DNA of 16,217 nucleotides from Carex sylvatica (GCA_964058845.1 CAXKVR010000525.1:1-16217), one strand, 5' to 3'. Numbered from the stretch's first letter, positions 1 through 8,533 are shown. Made by a program: numbers and translations. The notes: a model not told the origin generated them from the letters alone.

Positions 1-156
1 GATTGGAAGTCTTGTCAACATGCATTAAATATACTCTATTTAGAAGAGAAAAAATATTGACAACAACGATCTAGATTAAAATGGTTTTTAGAGGGGGATC
101 TTAATACCATATTCTTTCATGTAGAGGGGGATCTTAATATCATATTAAAGAGATTG
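1..156 (+). pseudogene. LINE (L1-type) reverse transcriptase fragment, decayed and cut by the window edge
   Basis: Frame 1 reads LYLEEKKY, a stop, then QQRSRLKWFLEGDLNTIFFH. The last part matches the conserved linker of plant non-LTR retrotransposon polymerases (the R-x-K/R-W-x-x-E-G-D-x-N-T-x-F-F-H motif) that precedes the reverse transcriptase palm. The in-frame TGA at 58-60 stands where tryptophan is usual, so it is probably a TGG to TGA change. Just after the motif, about 24 bp (88-111) repeat at 122-145, duplicating the residues EGDLN, and a TAG then ends the frame. The copy is dead. The match is to a family motif I know; the upstream part lies outside the window. Confidence 0.6.
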
Positions 157-1542
157 ACATAGAGTGTTTCACACAGACCACATCTACAGCGAGATAGGGA
201 GAGGGATGTCGTTCACTAAAGGTCTTTTTCTTATGTGTGAGTGTGGCGCGTGTCAATTAAAGGACTGGTCGACTGGATGAGTCAAAAATAATTATTTGTG
301 CAGGATTTTAAAATTCTCTTCAACTTAGATAAACACAGTGTTTTTGATTCACATAATTATATTATAGAGGTCTTTATGAACTGTGTTCAGAGAGTATGCA
401 AGTTATTCATTATAGATCTGTGCCTCAAAAAACGATCTGTTAACTTTCTTCTCCATTTTTCAGGTTATAATGGCTACCTCTATTTCTATATTTCTCATCT
501 CAATTTTTTTTCTTCTCTCCACATTTCATGAGATATTGGACACTTCACATTCCGGCTACTTTCTTCTTAATTTAGTGTCCAACAAAACCTGAATCTAATT
601 TTGCGATGCACAATCCATTTTCCTTTATTTTTTTTCTGGTACAATTCCACTTGACAAAAATACAAAGACCCATATATAAAGAAAATATTGCTTCATCAAC
701 TTAACAATCTAGTTTCTAATCTTACTTATTTTGTTATTTTTAATATGTAAAAGGATAAACTTTTGTTATTTTTTTATTACATAAAATTATATTATTTTTG
801 TTGCTTTTTAATATGTTTAAACCCGTTTAGTTATCTAAATTCGATTCGATATTATCTTGTCCTACTTGATAAAAATCCTGCATTCGCTCCTGCTTGAACC
901 CCATCGGATCTACTCCTCCATAAACTCAATAGTAACTACAACAAGCTGATGATCTATCCGGACCAAAAAGTCAAGAAGATCAAATAAACACGAGTTTACA
1001 TTAACGATAGTACTATCAGCTATACTCTATGTAGCATGTACACAGAGAATAAAGCACAAGGATAATACAAAACTTCTCGTTGCTCTCCGAAATGCATTTT
1101 TTTTTTTTTTTTTTTTTTGAAAAAAAAAAGCAAATAGCCCATTGCATTAGCAATAATAATTTTTTGTACAACACCACCTACTGAGATTTTCATAACATCA
1201 AAACACCTCCCAACTTATTAGCTCCTACCAACATAACACCTACTTAATAGATCAGGCCAACAAGACACTAATCAAAAGCAAACGATATTCAATAACCTAT
1301 TACAATCCAACTTGCCTCGAAGGGCACACAAAAATTAGATTTTACCCAATTATAAAAAACTGTGCTAGCTCTCCCAAATGCTATGTTCTACATTTTTGTA
1401 ATAGGTAAGGTAAGATTGTTGTTCTAAAATCTAAACCCTCCAGTCACCAAAATATCCATTCTAAATTATCTTCTATCAAAAAATTCTACCCATATGACTA
1501 TATGAGAAACAATGGACCCATACAATATTGCACTAATCTGTT
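157..1542. other. AT-rich intergenic DNA and 3' flank of the hAT-derived gene; no gene seen
   Basis: No convincing coding stretch was found on either strand. The short open frame at 298-531 has no recognisable motif and uses AT-rich chance codons. The part nearest 1542 must contain the 3' UTR of the minus-strand hAT-derived gene, but I could not fix a poly(A) site. The region also has AT-rich partial repeats around 720-830 and the T/A homopolymer pair at 1097-1129. Confidence 0.6.
1097..1129. repeat. Homopolymer pair T22-G-A10
   Basis: There are 22 T (1097-1118), a single G, then 10 A (1120-1129). The two tracts could fold back on each other. It may be the remnant poly(A) tail of a minus-strand retroposon or simple slippage. 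No target-site duplication or retroposon body was recognised next to it. Confidence 0.7.
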
Positions 1543-4033
1543 TCACTGAAAGGCCCAATCGCTGAGAACATTGACATTCTCTTGGCAGATGATAGCTGCA
1601 GTGTCCCTGTCAGGACAGAGGAGGATTCTGTTGTTGCGAACGAATTCTCTATCAAGCAACAACTGTTTCTGAAGACAAGTCATCCCCTTTGACGAATGCA
1701 ACTCCTCAGACAGGCGCCGGTCGAGGTTGAATCTCGATGCACCACAGCATGGCTGACTTAGCACTCCTATTGCAAACCTTTGCAATTCGGGGCATTGACC
1801 CCCATGCATCTTCCACCATGTTACTGCAATACCAAAAAAAAAAAATTGAAGTTCTAATTTTGTTACTTCTGAAGTTAAAACATTTTCTTTGTTCTCAAGC
1901 AGCAAGGTAATTTACCAAGCAGGTTACAATTGTTAACTCTCTCATTATTGATCACAGGAGAATTGGATGCTGATAACCCATTCAAATATCTCTGGTGTGC
2001 TTAATTGGATTCACTCAAAATAGGATTAAGTGACCATAAATAAAATAAAATCATGTAATTTCCAAAGAGATCATGATTTATGACCTATACAAATAATGGC
2101 AATTCAGATTTTTAATTGACAAAAATATATGATAATAAAGCCTAGTTGTCCTGTACATGAACACTGCCCAACTATGAAAAATAGAGATAATGGAAGAAAC
2201 CAAAAGGATAATGAAAGTGTGAAACTACTGCCTAAGAAGAAAATGATTCATTTTTTTACCTGGGGGAACAGTTTGGGTTCTGATCATCGCCTCAAAATCT
2301 GAAAAACCACCAGAGTGTAACTTGTAGGCATCAAACTGTCTAAACACTTCACTGGCTTCATGCAAGTCTCTGGCCATGCGTGTATTACAGTCATACAGTC
2401 CCTTAGTAATCTCCTCATCCTCATCCTCATCCTCATTTCTATCCTTGTCAGCAAAATCTGCCATATAAGAGACTGCGGGGTTGAGAAAACAACCGGCCGC
2501 ATGCATTGAGTTATGCAGATAATGGTCCCAGATATCATCAATTATATTCCAGTAAGGTAAAAACACCTTCTCCTCACCGCCTAACCCGGATTTTATCACC
2601 TCCTTGGCACGGTCCAAGGCATCATACAGAGTTCCCATGGGGGCTTTGTCAGACCCAAATATCAAATTGGAAACACCAATTATGGGGTTTGTGACCTTTA
2701 AGATTTTAGAGGCGGAAACCCAAAAGGAATCTCGCTTTAACTTTTCAACTATATTCGTTGCATGGGGTATAGAAGCCCATGAGCTAGAGGTCCATGAAGG
2801 AGAGTTAAACATTCCTGTCAGATTATCTCTGTGTAAAACAATACTATCCAAAGTCATGAATTGTGCGACGTTCCTCCAGCGACCTGGCTTGATGAGATTT
2901 TTACCTTTGAGGTGCTTATGCAAAAGTTGCAGCGGGCCCTCACAGCTATAGATGAAACAGATTAGGGCCTTTGCTAGATCCAACACCTGGCTTACACGCT
3001 CCATCTCAGCTATTTTGCCAAGCATCAAGTCAATGCAATATTCTGCGCACAAATTCCAATAAATTCTATACTTCTCCATCACCCTATGACCTGCAGCCTG
3101 CATGTGGGGTGATCCATCGTGCGTAATCACCTGAACAACATTCTCCTTACCAACCTCTTCTATAACTTTACACATCAAAAAGAACATGGCATCCACATCT
3201 TTAATGTCATCTGAGACATCTACTGATCTCAAGAAAACTGTGCCTTGAGCACAAGATGCCAGAAAGCTGATTAGACTCCTCCCAGCTTGATCGACCCAGG
3301 TGTCAAGTAAGATGGTGCACCTAGTCTCCTTCCAGCACTCCCTCATGCGGTTAACATGAGCCAAAGTTTCCCTCACTTGCTGTTGTAGGATCCGTCCGTT
3401 GATACCTTCAGAAGATAGAGCCCTGAACTGAGACCCACTGGCTATTGCAGCATCTATCATTTTCTTAAAGGAAGGTAGATTCACCTTGATGGGATCAACC
3501 CCTGCCTCAAGAAAGAAATCACCAACTGCTTTTTCCGCAAAATTTACCAGGTCTTGGCCATTAGCTTCTTTTTTAAAAAGGGGTATTGTTTCACCTTGTT
3601 CCATCCCAACTGCAATATTCATTTGTGCAGGTGTATATGTGATAGGCGTGGTAGGTTCAGAGAGAATTCTTTTACCATTCTTGGGAGATGTTGGTGCCGT
3701 GTTGGTTTGGCAGCTATTACAGAGAGGAGAAGAAGAGGATGAAGAAGCAGGAAATGACAAATGGCGCTTAAGGGGAAGGTGGGGATGGGTTAGCTGGTCG
3801 ACTTGCTTACGCAAACGCTCTGTTTTTCTTAAGCGAGACTTGATAACTTGGGGGACCTGAGAGCAACAATGCAGTCCCTTTCCTGATGCAGTGAGGTGGC
3901 GTCTGAGGTAGACATAACCACCATTGATTTCCCAGCCACAGTAGTTGCACTTGACTATTTTCTTTTCTTCATCAAGAGCCATACCATGCTCCTCCATCTC
4001 TACCGCATCTTCGTCTTCTAATGTTCCGCTCAT
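1543..4033 (-). CDS. hAT-transposase-derived zinc-finger protein (BED-like finger, DUF659, C-terminal dimerisation region), 684 aa, two coding exons
   Basis: The coding exons are 4033-2260 and 1823-1543. The donor is CCCCCAG|GTAAAA after 2260 and the acceptor TTGCAG|TAACATGG before 1823. The intron is 436 bp in phase 1, and the join reads TVPPVTWWKMHGG. The start is the first ATG of the frame (context GAAAATGAGC); the TTG-led stretch upstream lies next to likely acceptor sites. Visible parts are: a C-x2-C finger with C29, C32 and H46; a low-complexity Ser/Pro linker near 95-125; a DUF659 core at about 190-360 (ILLDTW, VVQVITHDGS, CAEYCIDLML); an acidic (D/E)n tract; and a hAT dimerisation region at about 596-665 (WWKMHG..CPELQRFA..LSQPC, then REFVRNN). 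Plant proteins of this type are domesticated transposases of about 650-770 aa, thought to act as nuclear DNA-binding proteins. There are no terminal inverted repeats and the frame is intact, so it reads as a host gene. Target and partners are unknown. Confidence 0.85.
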
Positions 4034-5513
4034 TTTCCTCCAATTCTTACTGTACCTATGCAATCAACTACACACAAAAAAATATTATGTCAGTATATGT
4101 ACCAAGAATTAGTAATCTTCAATTATTATTTTTTAAAAATTATTCACATGCATGCCACATGTTTCAAACATAAAAATAGTTTCAAATGACCCTGTACAAT
4201 ATGAGAATTATGAGTGTAAAGGTCATGACAAAGAAGCAAGGCCTGATCTAGACCAATCATGATAGGAGGCTAAACATGCATGCAGTTGTTCATAACTTGT
4301 ATATATGATAAAATTATTCTTCCAATAATATGATACACAAATGCATTTTAGCCTTTTTTCAAAGAATAGTTCAGACAAAGCAGTCATTAACCAAAACTAG
4401 AGATGAGAAGTTGAGAACAGGCTTGTCTGTCTAAGTTGCACCAAAAGAGGGCAAAGCCCAGACATCTTTGGGCTGGGCCATCCCACCAGGTTGTGTTGGG
4501 TAGGTTTAGGCATGTTGGGCTGAATGGATATCTGATTCTATTTAATTTACAAAAACTTAAAACTAATTTCATTTTATTTTTGGTAACTGGAAAAATGTAC
4601 AATGAGATTTATTTAACACAACTTGCTATTTGCTAAAAAAACTATTCATATCTAAATATAAATTTGATAAAACATATTCATAGTTTTGTATATAACAACA
4701 ATAACAATGCATCCATATCTAAATTGTTTTCAAAAAGCAAACAAGGGCTGGGCTGACACAATAGAGGGAAGTGGAGAATAGGGGGTTTCCTGGGTTTTAT
4801 AATTTGCCAATTCCGGGTCAAGCAGGCTTTCCACAAGTATGTGCACAAGACAAGCATTTAACTACATAACCAAAACTATAATAAGTCGATAGTTGATACA
4901 CCACGCATGCCAAGTGACACTGAATCAGTAAACCTATCTGGATCATAATACATGACAAAATCAGAATAAATACCAAAATAAGTGAGGTATACAAGACTAC
5001 AAGTGCAAATTATATCCTAATAATTAAAGCGCAATTCTGTTTTTTAAGTTTTAATTTTAAGGCAAGTGTATTGCTCATCAAATTTCCATCACAATTGTTC
5101 TTTAAAATAGCTATCAATTAAAATCGCCTGGCCATAACACCAGTTGCATTGGAACTAAAAGCTCTGCTCACTTACACCCCTAATTGGTACGCTTTTGATG
5201 AACAAATAGATTAATAAATTTCCAACTTTAGAGAATACCCTCAGCAATATTTCTCTTCTTAATTTTTTTTTTGTAGAAGCAGTGAAATTTGTGTCATAGG
5301 ATATCTAGGATATTTACTGCAGCACACACAAAATTAAGGATTGTAGTTGTGGAGAATTACGGTATTTGCACAAAGTGTAACAAAAATCAAAACAATGCTT
5401 ACTGTTATACAAAAAGGAAAAAGAAATTCAAATTTAAGGGATAAATCTTCTTCTAGAACAAAAAGGTAAGGGAATAAATAAATAAATAAATAATAGTATG
5501 TAAGAGAAGGTAC
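4034..5513 (-). other. First intron (in the 5' UTR) of the hAT-derived gene
   Basis: The donor CTCGAG|GTACCT lies at 5514/5513 on the minus strand. The acceptor is one of several AG sites just upstream of the ATG (near 4055-4070: TGTGTAG, GCATAG or GTACAG), so the exact end is open. The intron is about 1.45 kb, AT-rich and without coding signal. It holds a GC-richer patch at 4430-4525 with TGGGCY motifs, and a run of five AAAT units around 5474-5494. A large leader intron is common in plant regulatory genes. Confidence 0.55.
4449..4754. promoter_or_regulatory. Cluster of TGGGCY (site II / TCP-type) motifs in intron 1
   Basis: TGGGCT or TGGGCC occurs at 4469, 4474, 4516 and 4749 on the plus strand, and as AGCCCA at 4455-4460. 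The copies at 4455-4460 and 4469-4474 form a small inverted repeat. TGGGCY is the known site II element bound by TCP factors in plant promoters. Here it sits inside the first intron of the hAT-derived gene in an otherwise AT-rich background. A regulatory role is inference only; a remnant of a GC-richer repeat is an equal alternative. Confidence 0.3.
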
Positions 5514-5715
5514 CTCGAGTCGCGCAAATACAGCACGAGATCTTGATTTACTTTGAGGCTCTTTTGATTGCCAAGGAAACCGGAGAAGAAGGGTAGGGAA
5601 TTCGGGAAGAGAGAGGGAGAACCTCGACCCTCGAGAGCGAGAGGGTCTGTCTGTACTCTGTAGTGGTTAGAAAAAAGAGTCGGGTTACAAAACGACAACA
5701 CGGGGTAATTTTTTA
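5514..5715 (-). other. 5' UTR exon of the hAT-derived gene
   Basis: On the minus strand this is a CT-rich, relatively GC-rich stretch (CCTCTCTCTTCCC, CTTCTTCTCCGG) typical of plant leaders. It ends in a consensus donor CGAG|GTACC after 5514. No ATG was seen in it. The upper border (about 5715) is estimated from the TATA-like box and is not directly visible. The 82-residue open frame read through this exon on the minus strand (5453-5701) has no family features and crosses the splice donor, so I treat it as chance. Confidence 0.45.
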
Positions 5716-5745
5716 AATCAAACCCCGAATTTTACTGTTTTTAAA

Positions 5746-5752
5746 ATATATA
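5746..5752 (-). promoter_or_regulatory. TATA-like box of the hAT-derived gene
   Basis: The minus strand reads TATATATTTT here, about 30-35 bp upstream of the proposed start of the 5' UTR exon. Upstream of it, on the minus-strand sense, only about 115 bp of unique sequence (to about 5866) separate it from the truncated LTR. The unique promoter is therefore short, or the LTR now supplies part of it. An AT-rich genome gives many such boxes, so confidence is modest. Confidence 0.35.
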
Positions 5753-5910
5753 AGCATATTGTCTCTCCCTCCCAGTCCGCTCGATTCCCATCGAAGCTAA
5801 ATTCATTCATAAATAAATATAAACCGCGAGCACGTTTAATTCAGAAAAGTATCTTTTTCAGATATCGAAAATCTGTCTTTATGAAGGGTTGTGCTGTCTG
5901 TATGGATATC

Positions 5911-5970
5911 GATGCAGTCACACAGATTTTGATGCACTAGCACGGTTTTTGATGTATAGCTCATTATACA
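5911..5970 (+). repeat. 20-bp tandem repeats in LTR U3
   Basis: Units begin with GATGCA or GATGTA at 5911, 5931 and 5951, exactly 20 bp apart. A weaker unit precedes them from 5891. The shared pattern is GATGC, then about five variable bases, GCAC or CACA, then a T run. The same array is in the right LTR (10200, 10220, 10240) and partly in the leader (7059, 7079). Short repeats just upstream of the TATA box resemble the enhancer repeats known in U3 of some plant copia elements; that role is inferred. Confidence 0.7.
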
Positions 5971-6004
5971 TTTTTTCAAATTGGCAGATAACTACAAAGG
6001 TTAT

Positions 6005-6013
6005 TATATATAA
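6005..6013 (+). promoter_or_regulatory. TATA box of the left LTR
   Basis: TATATATAAGG lies about 35 bp downstream of the 20-bp repeats and is conserved exactly in the right LTR at 10293-10301. It would place the start of R near 6035-6045. The upstream part of U3 is lost in this copy, so promoter strength cannot be judged. Confidence 0.55.
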
Positions 6014-6423
6014 GGATTGATCCTCAAAGCACAAGGTAACCAAGAAAAATACAGAAACTGAATATATATTTTTATCTTAAGAAAAATACAGTTCTGTGTG
6101 CCTTCTCTTCTTCTTCCACCATCAAAGAATAAAGAAGAGAAATCTATTAGAAAATATGGAGATGATTTCTCAAGAGCCACACATTGCTGTCTTGGAAGAC
6201 TTATTACTCGAACCGACGACAAAAGGCGAGAATGACTTCTTGCCATTGAAGACTTGTCTCGTGCTCACGGAGACAGCTTGCTCTGCTATGGCTTTGATTA
6301 TTCCATTACAAACGACATGGAATCAGGTATTATGTTCCGTACTTATGATTTATGTTTTGGATCTCTTTGGCATAGGACGGTCCTTAGGTTAAGGTGAGAA
6401 ACTGTTTCTCCTTCCTCGGGGTG

Positions 6424-6500
6424 TAAGTGTTTGACCCCTAGATGAGATGTAATTGTTTGATCTCTAGATAAGGCGTAATTGTTTGGCCTTTACGATTCCC
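6424..6500 (+). repeat. Three 26-bp units at the end of the left LTR (U5)
   Basis: Units start with TAAGTGTTTGA (6424), TAATTGTTTGA (6450) and TAATTGTTTGG (6476). The first two span exactly 26 bp and share CTAGAT; the third degenerates before the LTR end. The right LTR has the same array at 10711, 10737 and 10763, so it predates this insertion. Confidence 0.75.
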
Positions 6501-6507
6501 CAACAAG

Positions 6508-6520
6508 TGGTATCAGAGCC
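6508..6520 (+). other. Primer binding site (initiator Met tRNA type)
   Basis: TGGTATCAGAGCC is the classic plant copia site, complementary to the 3' end of initiator methionine tRNA. It begins two bases after the LTR end CCAACA. It fixes the orientation of the element and the 3' border of the left LTR. Confidence 0.93.
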
Positions 6521-6780
6521 TTCTTATGCCAAAGAATTAAGTTTTTTAGGATCTAGAGAGAATAAGAAATTATTGATGATTTTTTCGTCGATTTTTTGTT
6601 TGATTTTTCTTGATTATTTTAGATCTAAAAATTTTAGTTTGGAGAGCACAAAACTTGTAAAAGTTTACAGCTATAATTGCCTATTTTTAAGTTATTAAGT
6701 TGGTTAAAGTTTGCTAGTAGATTTTTAATTAAAATTGCAAATTTTTAATCAAAATTAGGTCCTGGCAGATTTTGTACAAT

Positions 6781-6824
6781 CCTCCGTGTGGATTCACAGA
6801 GGCTACGCAGAATTCCGCATAGCC
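6781..6824 (+). repeat. Two adjoining hairpins downstream of the primer site
   Basis: Hairpin a pairs CCTC (6781) and TGTG with CACA and GAGG (ending 6802) around the loop GATT, with a CG bulge. Hairpin b pairs GGCTACGC (6801-6808) with GCATAGCC (6817-6824), with one mismatch. The two share two bases, so they may be alternative folds. This part of retroelement leaders often holds packaging or dimerisation structure; the role here is inferred. Confidence 0.5.
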
Positions 6825-7035
6825 TTTATTGGCAAATTTTAATAGGCAGTTATCGATTTTCTTTTGGTTTTTGATGAAATTTATTTTTGATGAATTTCTT
6901 AAAACAAAATAGATAGATTTAGAATTAAATTTCTAAATTTCAAATGTTACTTAATGTGGTTTCAAAATTATGAAATCTCTCTGGATCATGAGTCAATTTC
7001 AGTATAATAAATGCAGTTTTATAGCTACTCAGAAA

Positions 7036-7117
7036 ACAGATTTGGCTACATGGATTTTGATGCGACAGCACGATTTTTGATGCAAATACACAAATACATT
7101 TTTTCAAATTGGCAGAT
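7036..7117 (+). repeat. Partial internal copy of LTR U3 sequence in the leader
   Basis: The segment contains two 20-bp spaced GATGC units (7059, 7079), then ACATTTTTTCAAATTGGCAG, which matches the left LTR at about 5915-5987. It is more diverged from the LTRs than they are from each other. It ends exactly where the LTR match turns to the pre-TATA sequence, and it does not include the TATA box. Confidence 0.7.
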
Positions 7118-7380
7118 CGCACTAAAATTCGTGGGGGCCATAGAACTCTCTAGAAAATTACATAATATTTTCTGAGATTGAAATTGCAGTTATTATGATG
7201 CAATTATATTTATTTATTTAATTATAATTTTATTTTATGACTAAAGTGTAAATTATAATTTTCTTATAAAGACATTAAAGTTGTATGTATCTTGAATTAA
7301 ATTAATTGAGTTCTAATTGTACTCAAAGGTACCTCTTTTGACAAGATTAATTTAAATTCATTTTACAAAAGATAGTTAAG

Positions 7381-7564
7381 GTGCAATTAATGGATGTAAT
7401 AATTATCGGCCCAAAGGAAGGTAATGGTTACAAAAATTATTTGTGCAAGTGAGTAATAATAAAGTATAGTGATAACCAAAAATTTTACACATATGTCAAC
7501 ATTGTCGGCCCAAAGGAAGGTATGTTGTTCGGTATGTTCTAGGCTATCAGTACTTTATTATTAC
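7381..7564 (+). repeat. Structured hairpin module, copy 1 (leader)
   Basis: Two successive hairpins share one loop sequence. Hairpin 1: GTGCAATTAAT (7381-7391) pairs with ATTATTTGTGC (7436-7446), allowing G-U pairs and one mismatch. Inside it GTAATAATTA (7396-7405) pairs with TAATGGTTAC (7422-7431), closing on CGGCCCAAAGGAAGG. Hairpin 2: GTAATAATAAAGTA plus TGATA and CC (7453-7477) pairs with GG, TATCA and TACTTTATTATTAC (7542-7564). The inner stems are ACATA/TATGT (7489, 7533) and CAACAT/ATGTTG (7497-7502, 7522-7527), around a loop again holding CGGCCCAAAGGAAGG. The loop motifs are 99 nt apart. Copy 2 is at 8534-8692. Function is unknown. Confidence 0.8.
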
Positions 7565-7566
7565 AC

Positions 7567-7630
7567 CAAAGTATCATAAGAAATTGACCCGTTACCCAAA
7601 GGTAGCAACTTAATGAAAACCGATACTTTG
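7567..7630 (+). repeat. Third leader hairpin with a CCCAAAGG loop
   Basis: CAAAGTATC (7567-7575) pairs perfectly with GATACTTTG (7622-7630). Inside, a weaker stem closes on CCCAAAGGTAG, echoing the loop motif of the two preceding hairpins. It follows hairpin 2 after only two bases. It is not evident after copy 2. Confidence 0.65.
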
Positions 7631-7966
7631 TTTTTAAGATGGTTTTCTAAGTCTCATAAAATGTGATGATTTATTAAGATAAGTTACGATACTATGAATG
7701 TAACAATGTCGAGGAAAGTTCTGTCTAGGCAAGTCAAAATTTGAAGTGTATCCTTAGGGATCCCTGACTTACCTGGGACCTTACCTGGTTGTGAAATTCG
7801 TGTGTATACTAACAAAAAGAAAAATGATCTCATATATTTTGAGCAAGTTGGGCCTTTATTTGAATGTAATTTATAAATTCATATTTTTTTTTTTGTTGTT
7901 GTTCTTTTTTATTTTTAGTTCACGTTTTTTCAGTTAGCATTGTTAAAGGCCTAAACAACATTTTTT
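7631..7966 (+). other. Retrotransposon leader, last part before Gag; no gene
   Basis: Non-coding. It includes a long T-rich tract (about 7884-7917) ending in TTTTTAG at 7918 and TTTTTTCAG at 7933. These look like plant 3' splice sites shortly upstream of the Gag start. No other feature was recognised. Confidence 0.5.
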
Positions 7967-8158
7967 ATGTTGAATGGAACCAACTTCAAATTTTGACATG
8001 AGAACATAGTAATAGTTCTCAGTGTCATGGATCTGGACCTTGCGTTTAGATAAACTTGTCTCACTATTATGGATACAAGTACTTCTGATCAAAAGAAGAA
8101 AAAGAAAAAGTGGAACAGGTCTAATCGCATGTGTCTTATGATAATGAAGATACATTAA
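7967..8158 (+). pseudogene. copia Gag N-terminal fragment (broken)
   Basis: The frame opening with ATG at 7967 reads MLNGTNFKF, stop, HENIVIVLSVMDLDLAFR, stop, TCLTIMDTSTSDQ, a lysine run, then WNRSNRMCLMIMKIH and stop. The order N-G-T-N-F, then M-D-L-D-L-A, then W-x-R-S-N-R-M matches the start of Gag in plant copia elements. The TGA at 7994 stands at the usual tryptophan. Only about 60 codons remain, and sequence after 8158 jumps straight to integrase. The rest of Gag, the zinc knuckle, protease and integrase core are gone. Confidence 0.75.
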
Positions 8159-8162
8159 TGAG

Positions 8163-8533
8163 TGCTCAAGGGGTTATAAATTTTATAATTCTACAGAACA
8201 TCCAGTATTTAAGATAGAAAATGTATTTTTTTTAGGATGTTGAGTTTGTGGGGGGGTGAGAAAATAATTGATTTCAAAGAGGAATATGTATATATTCCAT
8301 CAGGTATTGCTAGTTTTGTGGATATAGATCCGAGTTTTACTCAAAATATCATTACGGACGAAATCATTATTGAAACTTAAACTCAACAAGATGAAACAGT
8401 ACAAAATACAAATCTAGAGACTAGTGCAGGCCAGATTATTTTAGACAATACTGAAAGCCCTCAAGAAAATTCAGAAGTGCCAATAAAGAAATATAAAGCT
8501 CGTTTAAGAGATTTTATATTTGATTTTATTTAA
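8163..8533 (+). pseudogene. copia integrase C-terminal tail running into the start of reverse transcriptase (broken)
   Basis: Read with frameshifts, the region gives CSRGYKFYNSTEHPVFKIEN, then FFL / DVEF, then GEKIIDFKEEYVYIPSGIAS, a stop, then a Gln/Glu/Asn-rich linker and KKYKARL. The G-Y-x-F-Y and F-L-x-D-V-E-F blocks are the C-terminal copia integrase (GKGY-type) end. KYKARL is the motif opening the reverse transcriptase domain. At least two frame changes (around 8236-8262) and a TAA at about 8380 break it. It stops at TAA 8531-8533, where the second hairpin module begins. Confidence 0.7.

Larger units (their letters stand above)
5867..6505 (+). repeat. Left (5') LTR, missing the first part of U3
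   Basis: It matches the right LTR from about 10150 to 10786. Clear similarity begins at ATCTGTCTTTATG (about 5870); weak similarity may reach slightly further left. The right LTR has about 215 extra bases at its start (from TGTTGG at 9933) that are absent here. It retains the 20-bp U3 repeats (5911, 5931, 5951), a TATA box (6005-6013) and three 26-bp units near its end (6424, 6450, 6476). It ends in CCAACA at 6505, directly before the primer binding site. An AATAAA at 6128 is not kept in the right LTR. Confidence 0.85.
6521..7380 (+). other. Retrotransposon leader, first part; no gene
   Basis: This is AT-rich untranslated sequence between the primer site and the hairpin module. Two adjoining small hairpins lie at 6781-6824, and a partial copy of LTR sequence at 7036-7117. 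Short open frames here (for example 6483-6698) show no Gag or other motifs and look accidental. Confidence 0.6.

Noticed and set aside
3486..3860. 124-codon plus-strand open frame
   Set aside because: Antisense shadow of the hAT-derived coding exon, whose domains are clearly on the minus strand.
1543..4063. Active autonomous hAT transposon
   Set aside because: No terminal inverted repeats or 8-bp target duplication seen, there is a spliced 5' UTR, and core residues look altered. It reads as a domesticated gene.
4055..4063. TTG-led upstream extension of the hAT-derived protein (10 extra residues)
   Set aside because: No ATG there and several acceptor-like AGs lie just before the real ATG at 4033, so the stretch is intron end or leader.
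5700..5727. Inverted repeat CGGGGT/ACCCCG as a MITE end or terminator
   Set aside because: Only 6-bp arms and no second terminus or target duplication. It lies in the probable leader of the hAT-derived gene.
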